Shown piece after piece: positions 40,331 through 53,374 of a stretch of DNA of 64,000 nt. Numbering within the stretch: the stretch's first letter is position 1; every line of letters begins with the position of its first letter. Position numbers and translations under genes: made by a program. The stretch lies in assembly GCF_040581485.1 (NCBI RefSeq), contig NC_090129.1, positions 18,967,264 through 19,031,263 of the forward strand, in the 5' to 3' direction. The notes under the pieces are model-generated. The model saw nothing but the letters and a program-made list of their open reading frames with translations, was not told the origin of the DNA and ran no database searches. This DNA comes from Linepithema humile. Its lineage: Eukaryota > Arthropoda > Insecta > Hymenoptera > Formicidae.

Positions 40331-41454
40331 AGGAGAAAATTGATCACACGAGTCATATCGCGCTGAAATGTCGCTGATGAAACGCATGCATTTCGTTGAA
40401 ACACGCCAATCCCGCGAAAACTCGCGCACAGCAGTATGCATGTTGCATTGGTTTACATATGCGTGCAAACTTTCATTCAGGAAATTGAGAGATAGACATC
40501 TGTCGACGGTGGCCATTGTGCACGTCGATGGGATTCGAGCCTTAAAACTCCCCACGAATTAAACAGCATCCCTGATCCTTCGACTCGCGCAGTAGATAAA
40601 TCCTTGTCTTCCATCATGTACACGGCCGTTATCGTGCCAATCGATCGGATTAGCGCCCGACGCACTGTCCATTAAACTCCTGCGCTATTTCGCATAGCGC
40701 CAACACTTATATCGTGCTTTAGCACATTTTCTTCCAACGACGTCCGTGCAACGGAATTCGTGATTAAATTCCAATTAACGAGCGTGCCAACTAGTGTTAC
40801 TTTCATTGAGATCATTATTATCGCTAATCTTACATCTTGCGGGCGATTCATCACGGGATCATGAGATCGGCGCGGAGGATCGTCTAAAATGACGCGGAAT
40901 GAGCAAATCGGCGCGATTATCTGCCGAAACGGAACCGTGTAATACATTTCGGAAATTGCGACGTTGCACATTCCTCCGTGTCGCATCTCGCACGCCACAT
41001 GCAGTTGGTCGATTCGAGCCGATAAATTGTCAATGCTTTCGCCATCGGTTGCGCCGCAACCAAATCTGTGAAATTCTATACCTAGGTGGAACGAACCCCG
41101 CTAGTTTGCGTTTCATCCAACCCTTGTGACAGAGTTTTTCGCGACACTTCACCGACGCGCCATTCGATATTATTCGTTAAAATATCTTGAGCACTTTGTA
41201 CATTAATAATACCATCGTTTCGAATATCGATAACGGTAGCACTTTAAACTCTACCTTTTAAACGAATCGCAAAGCAAGACAAATAAAGACACGAAAAATT
41301 TTACGCCACATTTCGAAAATTATTTTACAACTCTGTGCCAGTTGTATGTGAAATGAGTATTAATAGTGGAATGTGAATTATACCCTGCGAATTTTATGAA
41401 TCTTGCAAATCTTAATTATTACGATGAGTCCGCAGAAGCTATTGTTCTAAATTC

Positions 41455-41517
41455 GCTGTCTAAATGAATGATATATCGCGGTACTAAGTTTGCTGTCCGA
41501 ATGAATGATATATCGCG
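41455..41517 (+). repeat. Duplicated 26-bp motif with 37-bp period
   Basis: Copies at 41455-41480 and 41492-41517 differ at only two adjacent bases. Each begins GCTGTC and ends ATGATATATCGCG. Confidence 0.93.
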
Positions 41518-41961
41518 ATAGAGCGAAAATATGTCTTATTGCAACGATGAAGCTTAGAACGGCACACATTTGTAATATGTTGCAAAGCTAAAATCATTTC
41601 GGTATTGGCGACGCACCGGTGACATAACTTCATAGTCTGATCATATCCCGCATATCAGTCACACGTATGGAATAACTCATAACCATATCAAATGTAACGC
41701 TTGCGCTAAATATGATACACATGACATAATTTTCGTATCATGTCGAGTTGATTAGTTGATGTACGCACCGTGCACCGTCGAAACAAGCCGAAATGCGTAT
41801 CATGAAACGCGTTATTAGCATATATCGATTTAAAATGCAGCACACGCATAGCTGGCGCGCAACACCGCAGTTTCCTATCCAAGCATGAATTTAATTGCTC
41901 GCAAGATGTACAGCGAGCAGATTAAAACCGATACTCGTGCGCGTTAAGGTTATTAACTGTG

Positions 41962-41977
41962 ATTAATTGCAATTAAT
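41962..41977. promoter_or_regulatory. 16-bp TAAT-containing palindrome, possible homeodomain dimer site
   Basis: ATTAATTGCAATTAAT is a perfect palindrome with two TAAT cores facing each other (TAAT-TGCA-ATTA). Paired-type homeodomain dimers bind such sites in general, but AT-rich DNA produces them by chance and no further support is visible. Confidence 0.25.
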
Positions 41978-43791
41978 TGCTCAAACGATACCGATTCACC
42001 GATGAATAACTTCCGTTCAATCCGATGAAACGGGCTAGTCGACTGGTATAACGAAATGGTGATTTAATATCTTGCAAATTCGATTAGACTTTATCTCTGA
42101 ATCAACTAATATTTTAAAATATTTTGCGCTCTCTAGAAATTGATTTTTAATTTACCATTTTTCTCACTTGTCCTTTAATAAATAAAATATCATAAAAAAT
42201 ATACACGTATTTTCTTCGTAACGCCACTTCAACGAAATACACGCCGCTAATTACAAATTGAATAACGTTTACATTTTTATGTGTAAGCGTCGAAACGTTG
42301 AATTAAATATGAAGGCGTGTCTTATTTGCAGAAGGGCTGAAAGGTACTACCGGATCTCCGCTGTTACGAGTACTTTTAACTTTTCCATTCTACGTACGTA
42401 TCGGCGTTCAGTTTTGTAGCTCCATCGAGAGAACGTAAAGCCGAACGGCTGGCTTCCCCTGCAGGAGTGTACTTTATGGCACGTGCATTAATTCACTGGC
42501 TTGAAAAAGAAAACAGGGAGAGGAGAAGGAAAAAAAAAAGGGAGGGAAGCCTGACACGCCCTTCTCATCCGTGAAGACACTCTCCCTCTTGCGCGTTTTT
42601 GCGCTTTCAATGTAATGTCGTAAAGCAGACAGCTCGGGAGACGATTCGACAGGAAAGGAAAATTATGTATAAACCATTCCCTCCCATGTCGCAATAATTA
42701 ACAAGATGCCATTTCGGCGTAACGTCAGTATCGTTGATAAAACTTTATCTACTTCGTCAATGCAACTTTAGAACTGTATTAAGTTGAACTATTTACATCG
42801 AATTTGCATAAATACGGTGTGATATCCATATTAATTTATATTAATATCGTTGCTGGCAACATTATATTTATTTTTCCGCAAATTTCCCGCGTGGTTCATT
42901 TTATTCACTGTCTACTTTGTCATCCGAAGACAGCGCAATGCGACGGAGAGTTCGGTATAGGATTTAATGCAACTATTTAAACGAGAAAAAGAATCAGATA
43001 AAAGGAATAGAGACGCAAGCACGCGTATATATATCTATATATATCGTATCGCGAGCGTCGTTCTAGGCAGACGACAGTGGAATACAAAATCGCCTCCCTA
43101 ATGCTATGACCGATTACTTGCGCATTCGTCCATTCCGTTTGTCTATTGCCGATACACGCAAAGCAGATTCATCTTCGCTTCCCCGAAATGGGCGAGAATC
43201 GCATATTTCGCTCGACAAACATTTGGCGTAAGATACGGCGCGGTTGATCCCGGCGATTCACCAAAAGCTTACGCAAACGTTTAAAATTGATTCCGATGTC
43301 GTATTAAAAATGTATAATGCCAAAGCTTATTTATCGACCCAAAAATTATTCAAATTTTCTTATGAATCTTTAAAGCGTAAACTTCGAGTGCCGTTTCGCC
43401 TAAACAGAGTTTTAGAGCGGCTGCGCGTGATCGCATCATTCGCCGGAAGCGCAAATGATTATTTCAAAGATTAGTAATTACTTCCCTTTCGTTTTATTCC
43501 CGCCAATCTTCCCAAGAGCCGTTAGACTTCCTTCGTTTTGGGCAAGGGGGCGGAAAGCACCGCGACGGCGGATGGAGACAGAGCGAGAGAGGAAGAAGAA
43601 GAGCAACATCTTGCTCGGATTAGAGATTTCGCGGGGAAGGAAGAAGCTGCTTGGGAATGAAGACAGTTAAGAGGGTCGGGACTGTGAAGATGGCGTCGGT
43701 GCCGTAGAATACGTATGGAGAGGGGGGGGGGAGATGGCCGGGATCGTAATGACACAGTCAAATTCATAGAGAAAGAGGAAGGAAGAATGAA

Positions 43792-43816
43792 AGAGAGAGA
43801 GAGAGAGAGAGAGAGA
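43792..43816. repeat. GA microsatellite
   Basis: Perfect (AG)n within a longer purine-rich region, about 43540-43850. Confidence 0.95.
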
Positions 43817-46800
43817 AGGAGGAGAGAGCGGAGGAGAATCTCGGATGAAAAATTACCGATGATAACAGACGCCGGCGCGGAAACCGCGCTAAATGATCGC
43901 TCGCGGTTCTTTTGTGCGATTTGCGGCACCTTTACAAGCGGGCGCGCGGGGGGTTTGGCGGCGGCGCTGAAAAGAGGTCCGGGTTGCGCGAAACCGCCGC
44001 CGCCCGCGCGGCGAACTGCCGTTCGCTATTGCCGCGGTTTTACGAATTGTTCCTTGATGCAATACGCGCGATAAGATAATGGCCCGCGTTTTCAAAGTCA
44101 AATATACGGCAGTGACAAAGGTGATAGAGCGTAATTAGTTGGCGCATATCTCACTTTGGAACAAAGACGCGCAGATTACGTTACGTCGGCGTAAACGGCG
44201 AAACATTTTAATTGACGTTAACGTGTGCAAAAGTGCCGCGGCAACCAGCGGCGCATACGTCAAGTAAACGTTACGTAAATTTTAGTATTCCCGGCCCCGT
44301 TTCTCGCAGCGTGGCCCCGGCTTAAATTGGTGATGTGGCGCGGCTGGAAATAGAGCAATTAGACTATCTTAACCGTTCGCGAAACAGTAACGAGGTAATT
44401 TGCGCATATTCTCGGTCAGACTGGGCCTGCGAGGGGTCGCGCTTCCGTTTCGACGAACTTCAACCGCGCCATCAAACGCGCTATACAATGCCATTGAGTC
44501 GCATCTATTTGCGGGACAAAGAAATTATTGTCAAGTTTACGCGCACATAACTGCAGCGTGTACGCTGCGATATATCAAAAAGATATGATTTCTTACTTAT
44601 ACGACATCTAAAATAGAAACCCGACGAACATACCACACATACGCGCAAATACCACACGTCGATGTAAATGTAGATACAATTATCTCTATAAATGATAAAA
44701 CTTAATATAATTGTGAATGACATAACGCAGTGCAAAATATAGTGATTTTCAGGAAAAATTTCACAATTTAAAAATTTCACGACATTTCGCGGCGAATTGA
44801 ATTAAGACAACGCAGTCACGCCTACCCGATGGTCCCTCGATCAAAGCTCTCTCTTTTCTTTCAAAAATTCCGTCGAAACGCTAATCAAGGACCGTGTAAC
44901 GGGCCTAGAATATAAATTTGCCCCTACCCGCGGATCATCCCCTCCCCCCGCGGCCACCCTTTATCGCCGCCCAGGCTGGAACGCGCGCGCGGCGCATATC
45001 GTCGCGCGAGTATTCTTTCCACGCGGCTGCTTATCCGCACGGTGCTGAATTATTTCCCTCGTTTGCCGCCGCAGATTATTCTGTCAGTCAGCTGGGACTT
45101 AAAGCGAATAGAAGAAGGCGAAGGGGGCCGCGACGTGCGACGACGGCCGTTGAAAGGGGGGGTGTGCTCCGCCTCGCCGCTCTCCAACGTCTCCTGCACT
45201 CCCCCTCGCGGCCCCGCGCTCCCCATCGGTGGTATATGATAATTTTACGGTAGCCGTCTACCGGAGTCCGTGACAAAAAGACGAGCATACCCTCGGGCCC
45301 TCGGCCGCGAAAGCACTTTTCCGGACGACGACATATTCGCTGATTCATTCGCTCAGGGCCAAGCCGCCAAGGTGAAGGATATGAATGCGGAGAGAGTTAC
45401 GTGTCCGGACTCGCGAATCCACGTCGACCGGTTTGTATCATCCGATGGGAATTGTTAAACAATTAACGGATTAATTTGCCGACCGAAATCTAACAATAAC
45501 CCAACGAAAGTAACTGACGCTACATTTACAGTAATGGCTTGTTAAAATTTTTACAATTAAATTTTAAAGCACTCGGAATTATTGTAAAAAGTAGTTTACG
45601 AGGAAACTTTTGATTTTACTTTTAATTGAAATTGAAATTGTTCAGATATTCATAAATATTTATAACCATTTGCTATTTGTAATTAAACTGGTGCTCTCAA
45701 GTAATTGTCGTGGAAATAAAACACTTGGGACGAAAATGATTGATAAATTAGACTCGAGACACCTTTGGGACTGCGCGCCGACAGATAAATGGCCGCGGAA
45801 GTGTCTCTGATCGTTCTGGGAAAATTACCATGGGCCGACGCGTGTGGCGCGCAGAATCGACGGCAGTGTTAAAAGTCGTGGAATGATGAAATCGAAGAGC
45901 AACTTTGCCAGTCCGGGCACGTAGTCCCCGCCTGTCTCGCAGGAGCGTTCGCTATCTTCGGCCAGACATAGACGAATGAATCATAAAGATACGCGGTATC
46001 AAAATTATAGAATTGTGCGATTTCTTCTGGATCGGCGATATCGCATTATCGCGACCGTTTCGCAAACACATTAATCGATAAAGTGATCGCATACTAATCG
46101 CCTTCATCATTCCGAGAGAAATATTTTATGCGATAAGTCGCTTATTTTCTCACAGTATAATAATGCTTATGCAATCGTAAATTTGTAGCAAGATTTAAAT
46201 ATTAAAATGAAGTACGATATCAATGGTGAAGACAATTTTTTTCACGAAAGTTACTTAACTTTTAAATGCGAGGCGTTGGCAACACATCACGTAAAATTTT
46301 TATAAGCCTCAGGCAGTATATAACTGCAAAAGTTGTTACGAAATACATCGAATATTAATGCAAGAGTATTAAAGTAAATTACATTCCTTTGCACATAAAT
46401 GCAATATTTAATAACTTGTTCTTATTTAGCGACTTTTAATATTCATTATAAATTAAGCGCTATACTGGTTAAAGATTAATCGATCAATAATAATAATTTA
46501 ATTAAGCAAAAGAATGTATTAATTCCGCGAGGTAATTTTTACATAGTTGCGTATTTTAATTCGGGAATGTTTTTTTAAATATTAAACTTAAAATGCTAAA
46601 GTTTTAATTATTTATTTCGCGAATGTACAGAATAATAAAATTTTTACATCTCTAAAATTTCTGTTGTGTAAAAAATTGGATATTTTCCACAGTACAGGAA
46701 TAGAAAAAGTACTTCAATATCACATTCACACTTCAACACAATTATTCTAATTAATTTAAATTAATTATCAAATAACAATGACTATCCGACGCGGATATTT

Positions 46801-47639
46801 TCCAGCGTGGACCACTCATCTGAGTAAAGACATCGGCGAAAGCCGCGTATTTTCCAGACCAGCAACGCGCGGGAAAATCCCACCGTGTCAAGCCCTTATC
46901 GAATTCCACGGACTTTGACACTACAAATGCGTCTCCGGAACGAAGGATTCGCAGTCTCGTTGCGACAACGCGTAAGAAATGTAGTTTGCCCGAGTGGACA
47001 ATGACTGCTCGAGTAGTCGAGGCACGTATCGCGCGCGCCGGAGGGACATCGTAGTCGCTTCACTCTCGACGAGGACGAATGAATCGAGAGACGCTTGACA
47101 TTACAATTATCGGATAAACGTGGCGCGGGCACCGTTGCGTCCGTCTTAAGCCAAAGAAAATGGATGACGCGCTCTCTCCGTTGGAGGAGCTACGGCGATT
47201 AGCCAAACGCATTCCGTGATTTATGACGCTGGGACGGACGGAAATGACAAGAAGAAAAAAAAAAGAGAGAGAGAAGAATCGTTTGGACGGAACGAAGATA
47301 ATCCGTCAGAAATATACGATGAATTCAATGGCCCGAAGTTGGGAAAGATCGTTTTGTTCCGCGCGATACGATTTGCGATTTTCGGCAACGTAAATACGTC
47401 GGTCGCGTTATCAAAAGCTAATAAATCATTGGTTGGCAAGCGTAACCGGAGCTTAAGTCACAATGGCTCTTATCGTGTAATATCAGATTATAATGTGAGA
47501 CGTATAATTAAACTTCAATATGTAACCTGGCGCGACGGTACTTTGAAAGCGCCGCTTCTGTCGTTGACATCGCGTCCGTGAAGGACGCAAGCTCGTATAT
47601 ACGCAATTGTACAAGCACTTTAACGTGTGCGTGCATCGG

Positions 47640-47835
47640 GAGTCGATGTATGCCGCGTTAAAGGCTATAACGAGTCCTCGTGTGGCGCGATAATTACAAG
47701 CCTCGGGTACCCGCGGAAAGCACGCGCGGATTGCGTTATGACATGATTATTGTAGCTCGCCCCGCCAGCAATATAGTGTAACGTGCCTCGCAATACACTC
47801 TCCGGCGATATGTCACGTCGCGCGTCCACTTTATA
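47640..47835 (+). repeat. Diverged direct repeat, copy 1
   Basis: The core at 47727-47751 matches 48333-48357 at 24 of 25 bases. Weaker similarity continues through TGTAACG, CAATACACT and CCGGC to about 47835, and upstream through an AAAGGCT-type motif. The copies are in the same orientation, about 606 bases apart. Confidence 0.8.
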
Positions 47836-48269
47836 CGCAATTACAACGCGTTATAATTTGCCCACGAAAACGCGGCGATATAAAACGTTTGGTCCATCGA
47901 GCGGAAATCAAAACACAAATTATGCGTTCTCGCACGCGCGCGCATTTCGACAGAGTGAAATAATTAGCGCAACTGCTAAATGATCGCGGACGCGTTACAT
48001 TCCGGTATTAACATTAACGATACATTTTTTTTTTTTTTTAATATCGTTCGCCGAATAAAAAAGTTTTAATGCTCAAGTCCGAGCGAGAGCCTGAAATTTA
48101 GACGACACGCGTTGCGGAATATCAAATTTCGCATTTGAAATAAAACTGCGAACACTCTTGCTCTCAAACGTACGAGAAAAGGATTCCATTAGCGAATAAT
48201 ATGCGCGGGGCAGATTAACGCGCGGTATTTCTCGCTCTCTCTGTCCCTCTTCCAGGCGCAATCTCCGCC

Positions 48270-48440
48270 GTACTCGACAGGCAGGGTCAAAGGCTGATAA
48301 AGATCGTTATAACAATTATACACGCACGTGAGCGGATTGTGTTATGACATGATTATTATGGGTGGGCCCTGGTTCTGGTGTAACGGCACAGTTACAATAC
48401 ACTACCCGGCAATGCGTCAAGCCGTACGTCTACTCCATGT
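48270..48440 (+). repeat. Diverged direct repeat, copy 2
   Basis: Second copy of the element at 47640-47835. Shared blocks in order are AAAGGCT, CGGATTG.GTTATGACATG, TGTAACG, CAATACACT and CCGGC. No terminal inverted repeats or coding capacity were seen, so it is not recognisable as a known transposon. Confidence 0.8.
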
Positions 48441-49206
48441 GCCGTAGTTGCATACTGGCTCTACGCGACATGCACGCCGCTCCCGCCTCTCTCGGCGCGC
48501 CGCGTCGGACAGAGAGAATGAGAGTCATGCGATGAGAGACGCGTAGACGCGGGCTTGCCCGATGAGGAATGAGCAGGAAGGTGGCTCGACAGGCATGGCA
48601 GGCAAATTTACCGTGTACTTCTCTCTGCGCGCGTTACATTTTTCTACATAATTTTGATTACGTTACCGTTCTACCGGATATTTCTTGCAAGACTCAAAAG
48701 TCGCCTGCATAAAATCTATTTCGAGCTTAATTCGTCAAATTTTGCTCTACCGAACAATGGAATTCCCCTGCGACGTATGCTTTTGTTTATTATTTATCTC
48801 TTCTTTATGCTTATTTCAATAGTGGCGCTGACGCCTAACTAAAGAGTCGCTGCACTTTCCATTTGCGCCGAATGCGAAGTGAAATGTAGCACACTCGGAG
48901 GACTAGAATGAGAAGATATTGGCGACTGGGGGCGGAAATCTATGCTTTTCTGCAGTATTTTCCGCGGGCCGGAAGATGTTCTGATAATATACATACTACT
49001 GTCTTTCAATAACGGAAATATTAAAGTATAAGAGACGTTTTAGCGGTCCTTTGGAACATTACTGTAAAAACTTTAACTGTGTCGACAGAATAATTTATTC
49101 GTTTCCGGTGATTTCGGGCATGAACGTTCAGCGCATCTCGATCCTATAATTGTTCGCATCAGCGGGTTCCGCGCAAGAAGTTAAATGGTAACGGCGATGC
49201 ACAAAC

Positions 49207-49244
49207 GTGTATGTGTGTGTATATATATATCTGTGTGTGTGTAT
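49207..49244. repeat. Compound TG-TA-TG microsatellite
   Basis: TG repeats, then TA repeats, then TG repeats. Confidence 0.94.
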
Positions 49245-49315
49245 AAGGTAGGAGAAACGTGGGCTAATTCGCGGTATGCAAGCTCATAAAAATTCAACGC
49301 CCCTCGGAATTCATA

Positions 49316-49355
49316 CGCGTCGTCGCGTCGCGTCGCACCGCGTCGCGTCGCCTCG
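49316..49355. repeat. CGTCG-type short tandem repeat
   Basis: Repeated CGTCG units with small variations. Confidence 0.9.
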
Positions 49356-49544
49356 ATGCGGTGCAGCGCGACCGCATTTAAAAAGGGCAAACAAAAGCTG
49401 CGTCACACCGGGCACATCGTCGCATCTCCGTTCTTCTCCCTTGAAGAGTGCTACGGTGTTCCGTACTCGCGTGATGCGGCTCCGGAGAGAATTATACGCG
49501 GCGGAATGCACTGTCGCGTGCGCTTCCGAACAAGCGAGCCGCGC

Positions 49545-49562
49545 CGTACCGAGATCAAAAAC
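49545..49562 (+). repeat. 18-bp exact repeat, copy 1
   Basis: CGTACCGAGATCAAAAAC, present again at 50112-50129, with weaker similarity before and after (for example an AAGCTTAA block about 50-60 bases later in each). Confidence 0.8.
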
Positions 49563-50111
49563 TACGCCACTGCCCGTTCATCGTCTTTATGCCGCGGACT
49601 TGAATGACTTTGAAGCTTAAACACTGGAAAGTGACACGACCGTGTCACTGCAGCGCGCATCACGGTAGACAAGCGTAAAGAGATGTTGCGCAAGCACAAT
49701 TACTTCGAAGAAACGCGGGAATTATATCCGCTTCGACGACGCGCCTTGATAACGCGCGCACTTCATTGCGCGAAATTGTCTTTGTATTATATTACAGCGA
49801 TTAAATTTCTCCTTCTGAAAAATGCACTTTGATTATCACGAAATTTTACAATACGTACAAATTGTAAAATAATGCAAAAAATGTCCTCGGAAAGTAATTA
49901 TATTTGACATTTCAATAAATTACCGAGAAATCTTACGATAAAACAGACGTTCGCTACGATAAGAGACATTTCCTGTCAGTTTGAATGGCGGTAAAAAGGA
50001 TTTCATTTTCATAGAACTGATTTGCTATGCATTGTGTGCCAATTGTGTGCAGTCAGGAAAACACAAACTGCGCACGAAAAGTCCGCATGCCTTTTCAACG
50101 AAGCCACTCGT

Positions 50112-50129
50112 CGTACCGAGATCAAAAAC
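50112..50129 (+). repeat. 18-bp exact repeat, copy 2
   Basis: Same 18-base word as 49545-49562, 567 bases downstream, with partly similar flanks. Confidence 0.8.
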
Positions 50130-53100
50130 ACTATTTCGAGCACTCAAGGCTTTTCAACCGCGAGCTTTCAAGCTTAACTACCTGCACATCACTATGCGCA
50201 CTTCACGTATCGTCGAAACTATAACGACCGGAAACAACTGTCACTTGCCGGTCCCGTTGAAACTCCGGCAACTTTCAAGTATGCCAATATAACTTGAATT
50301 AAAATTAAGTTACTCATCCTGCAAATCGAGATTATTTTATGTCACTTTGTGACACGGACAATTTTGCGACAGAACGTTTCTGTCCTTCGTATGTTTGTAC
50401 GGATATCTTGCCTCGACTCTCGTATATAAAGCACATTTCATATCATATCAATGTCGATTATAAAAAAAAAAAACGCCACTCACAGAGGGAGAGTCGCGCT
50501 GTAACATTCCGGCTTTTACGGTATTTAAAATTCACTCGACAGTAAGTCGGAATTTCGTCCGCAGTGTTTCCTGGTTCTGTTAGCGGCATTAACTAAATTG
50601 TATTAGCGTCGCATAAATTTCCAACGCACTCGGAAATGAGCAAGCAGTTGACGCGACCTGCGTTATTTCACAAAAGTAATTCTTCAAAGGCAGCCTCGTG
50701 TAAACGCATTTCGCATGCAAGGGACGCTGAATGACGCGACGTCCGCCCGCGCAGTCTGATATTTCATCATATTGCGCGCGCGATGCTCGCTTACGAATCT
50801 TTCGCCGTAAAAGAGGAACTGCACCAGCCGAGTTCGCGTTAAATGTAACGGGCGTTAGCAGATAAGTCGGGGAAAGGGCACCCATCTAGACGCCCCAAAA
50901 TTGTTTCGCGTTCGATCGTCTCGCTGTGTTCGGTGAACCAAATACGAATTGGAACGGCGTGCCCGTTCTAGCGAAACTCTCCGTAAAGATACTTAGTCCC
51001 GGTTGCGTCGAATGTAGTCGCGCGTAGTTTATCGGAGCGACGTAGAAAAACAGCGAACACCACGCCACGGAGACGGCAAAAGTAAAAAAATTGAAAGGCA
51101 CGCCGCCGCGCGATGATCTCTCCTTGAGCCGCTCTCCGGGAAAGTGTGGAAATAAATTTAAATTTCATTCTTTTAACTTTGAGATTAATTTTCTCAAGTT
51201 CTTAAAAAGAAAAGCAAGCGTGAAAGCTTCAATTTTAACTTGTGATCGCTTTTTTTATACGTAATACGCATACGTCGTCGTGTCACTGTGCTCTCTCGCT
51301 GCGGTCGCAAAAAGATATCATTTCCGTTCTTTGAGAACGCGCGGCTAGAATTCGCGTCTCTTCGTATGTATGGCACCGAGCGTTTTGATATGCTGCGAAG
51401 GTAACAGTGACGGCTTGGTTTTAGTCTTCCGCACATGACGAGTGAATTTTGTGAGCGCTGAAATATCTTATTTATCGGCCACGCGCAGAAAGATCCGTAA
51501 TCCTAAATTTATGCACAAACGCTTAATGTAGCGCGTTCCTTTAATAGAATCTTAACTCGCGGCTTCCTTGCGAAGACATTCGGCATTAAAGCTTGAAAAG
51601 TCAGAAGTCGACGCTCCGTCGAGCAAATAATAGGAGAACATAAATTATTTTTTTTTTTTTCGACGAAAAATATTACTTTGCTCGCCTGAAATGCGTTTAT
51701 CATGTCAAATTTTTTGTATAACAAAAACGTAATGCATTTAACTTGTTAATTTCGATTAAATCCTAGAAATTCATAGATTTATTCATTCATAGATTGATTC
51801 TGAGCGACATTCTTCTATTTTATGACATATCTGGGATTCTGGATTTTCGGATCTCATATCTAGAAAATGATAATATTTGAGTGTTCCAAAAAAAGGAAAG
51901 AAAAAAAACATAAAAAAATGCAAAAATAGAGAAACGAGAAAACGAAAGAGTATTCGAGTTCAATCACTGAAATCCGTTTCATTTTCACATTAAGGCGAGT
52001 GAGGAATAGGGGCTTTTGCGGCGATTTATTTTCGATCGTATCTTTATATGACCGCATCTTAAGCGCGCTTTCACGTGCTTGATTTTCACAGCCCGGTTTT
52101 CGATACTTCCCTCTCAAAACACTCGGCGTTTCGTTGCGTCGCGGCGACGGGTTTCCCATGCTCGTGCCTCTCCGCATCGCTCGTGCACACAAGGTACCGG
52201 TGAGTAGTGGAAAGGAGAGGAAGAGAGAAAGAGAGAAAGAGAAAGAGGAGGATAGGCCACCGAGACACGTTAATGAGTTTTTCGAGGGACGTGCCGGGCG
52301 CAGAGACGATCGACAAGAGGCGGGAATTAGAGGTGCGAGAAAGCCACGAGGTGGGGTCGGTCTGGCAACAAAAGAGGAAGCGAGCGAAAGCTACGGGATA
52401 AGAGAGAGATGGCGGTGAAATCGAGGGAAGCGGGGTTCGGTTCCAAGATCGATTCCCCAGTTTTAAATTTAAATAAACGCCAGCTCGCGTAGCCGATAAG
52501 GCCCTGCCTCGCAATAGACGCGGAACCCCTCTCGTTTTAGTGGCAATCTTTCTTTCTACCGCGCACACAGCTAAGTTGTTCACGCGCGACAGACCCGAGC
52601 GCAGACCTCCGGTAAGATCAATATCATCAGAAAATCCGATCGTCATTACACTAATACGTACATCCGCCGGAGATTTCCGAGGCGCTTTACAGCGTAGCGA
52701 TAAACGCTTCGAGAGCAAATAGTGCTTCTGAGAAATATTGAAGGGGGCGTATGTTTGATGTTGTCACTTTGCTTTTGCTGGGATAGCTTTGCACTATATA
52801 AAAATATTATTTCAAAACGACGTAGCGTTGAAAAAAAATATGATATTTTGATAACAGCCATTCTGACAATAATTGCTAATTTCAGCTTTATTTTATTGCA
52901 AAACAAATGTATATTTTTTTAAAAATAAAGTAAAAATACGCATATATGGAGTTATGAGTTTGAAGAAAATATTACGAGCAACACTAACGCCATTTTCATG
53001 CGCGATGCGTATCGAGCTGACTGAGAGCAACTATAAAGACCAGAGAGCAACGATAAGATGATTCGCCGTAAGGCAACAATTAATTTTAAATTTATCGATA

Positions 53101-53359
53101 AATTCACTAGGGTTATAGAATCGCATTTTCGTCGGTCGGAAAAGCGGATGATTTCCAGGCTTTACTCGGATAAACCGAAATCAATGGATTCAAATGCCGA
53201 TCTGTAATATCGGCGCCCACGTGGCGTGCGCTCCAAGCAGAATTCCAATTTCCTCGGGCGTCGGACAATTAAATTACAATCGGCAAACACGATAAGCACG
53301 ATCGTTCCGATCAGAATGGATGTTGCAGGGTAGCATCGTTTAAATCAAAATGTCGACTC

Positions 53360-53374
53360 TTTTTTTTTTTTTTT
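53360..53374. repeat. Homopolymer of 15 T
   Basis: Uninterrupted T run, followed closely by an A-rich stretch. Confidence 0.93.

Noticed and set aside
52086..52718. Longest open frame in the window, 210 codons on the minus strand
   Set aside because: It has no recognisable domain, is rich in Ser, Leu and Arg from CT/GA-biased DNA, overlaps other open frames, and shows no splice or conservation support.
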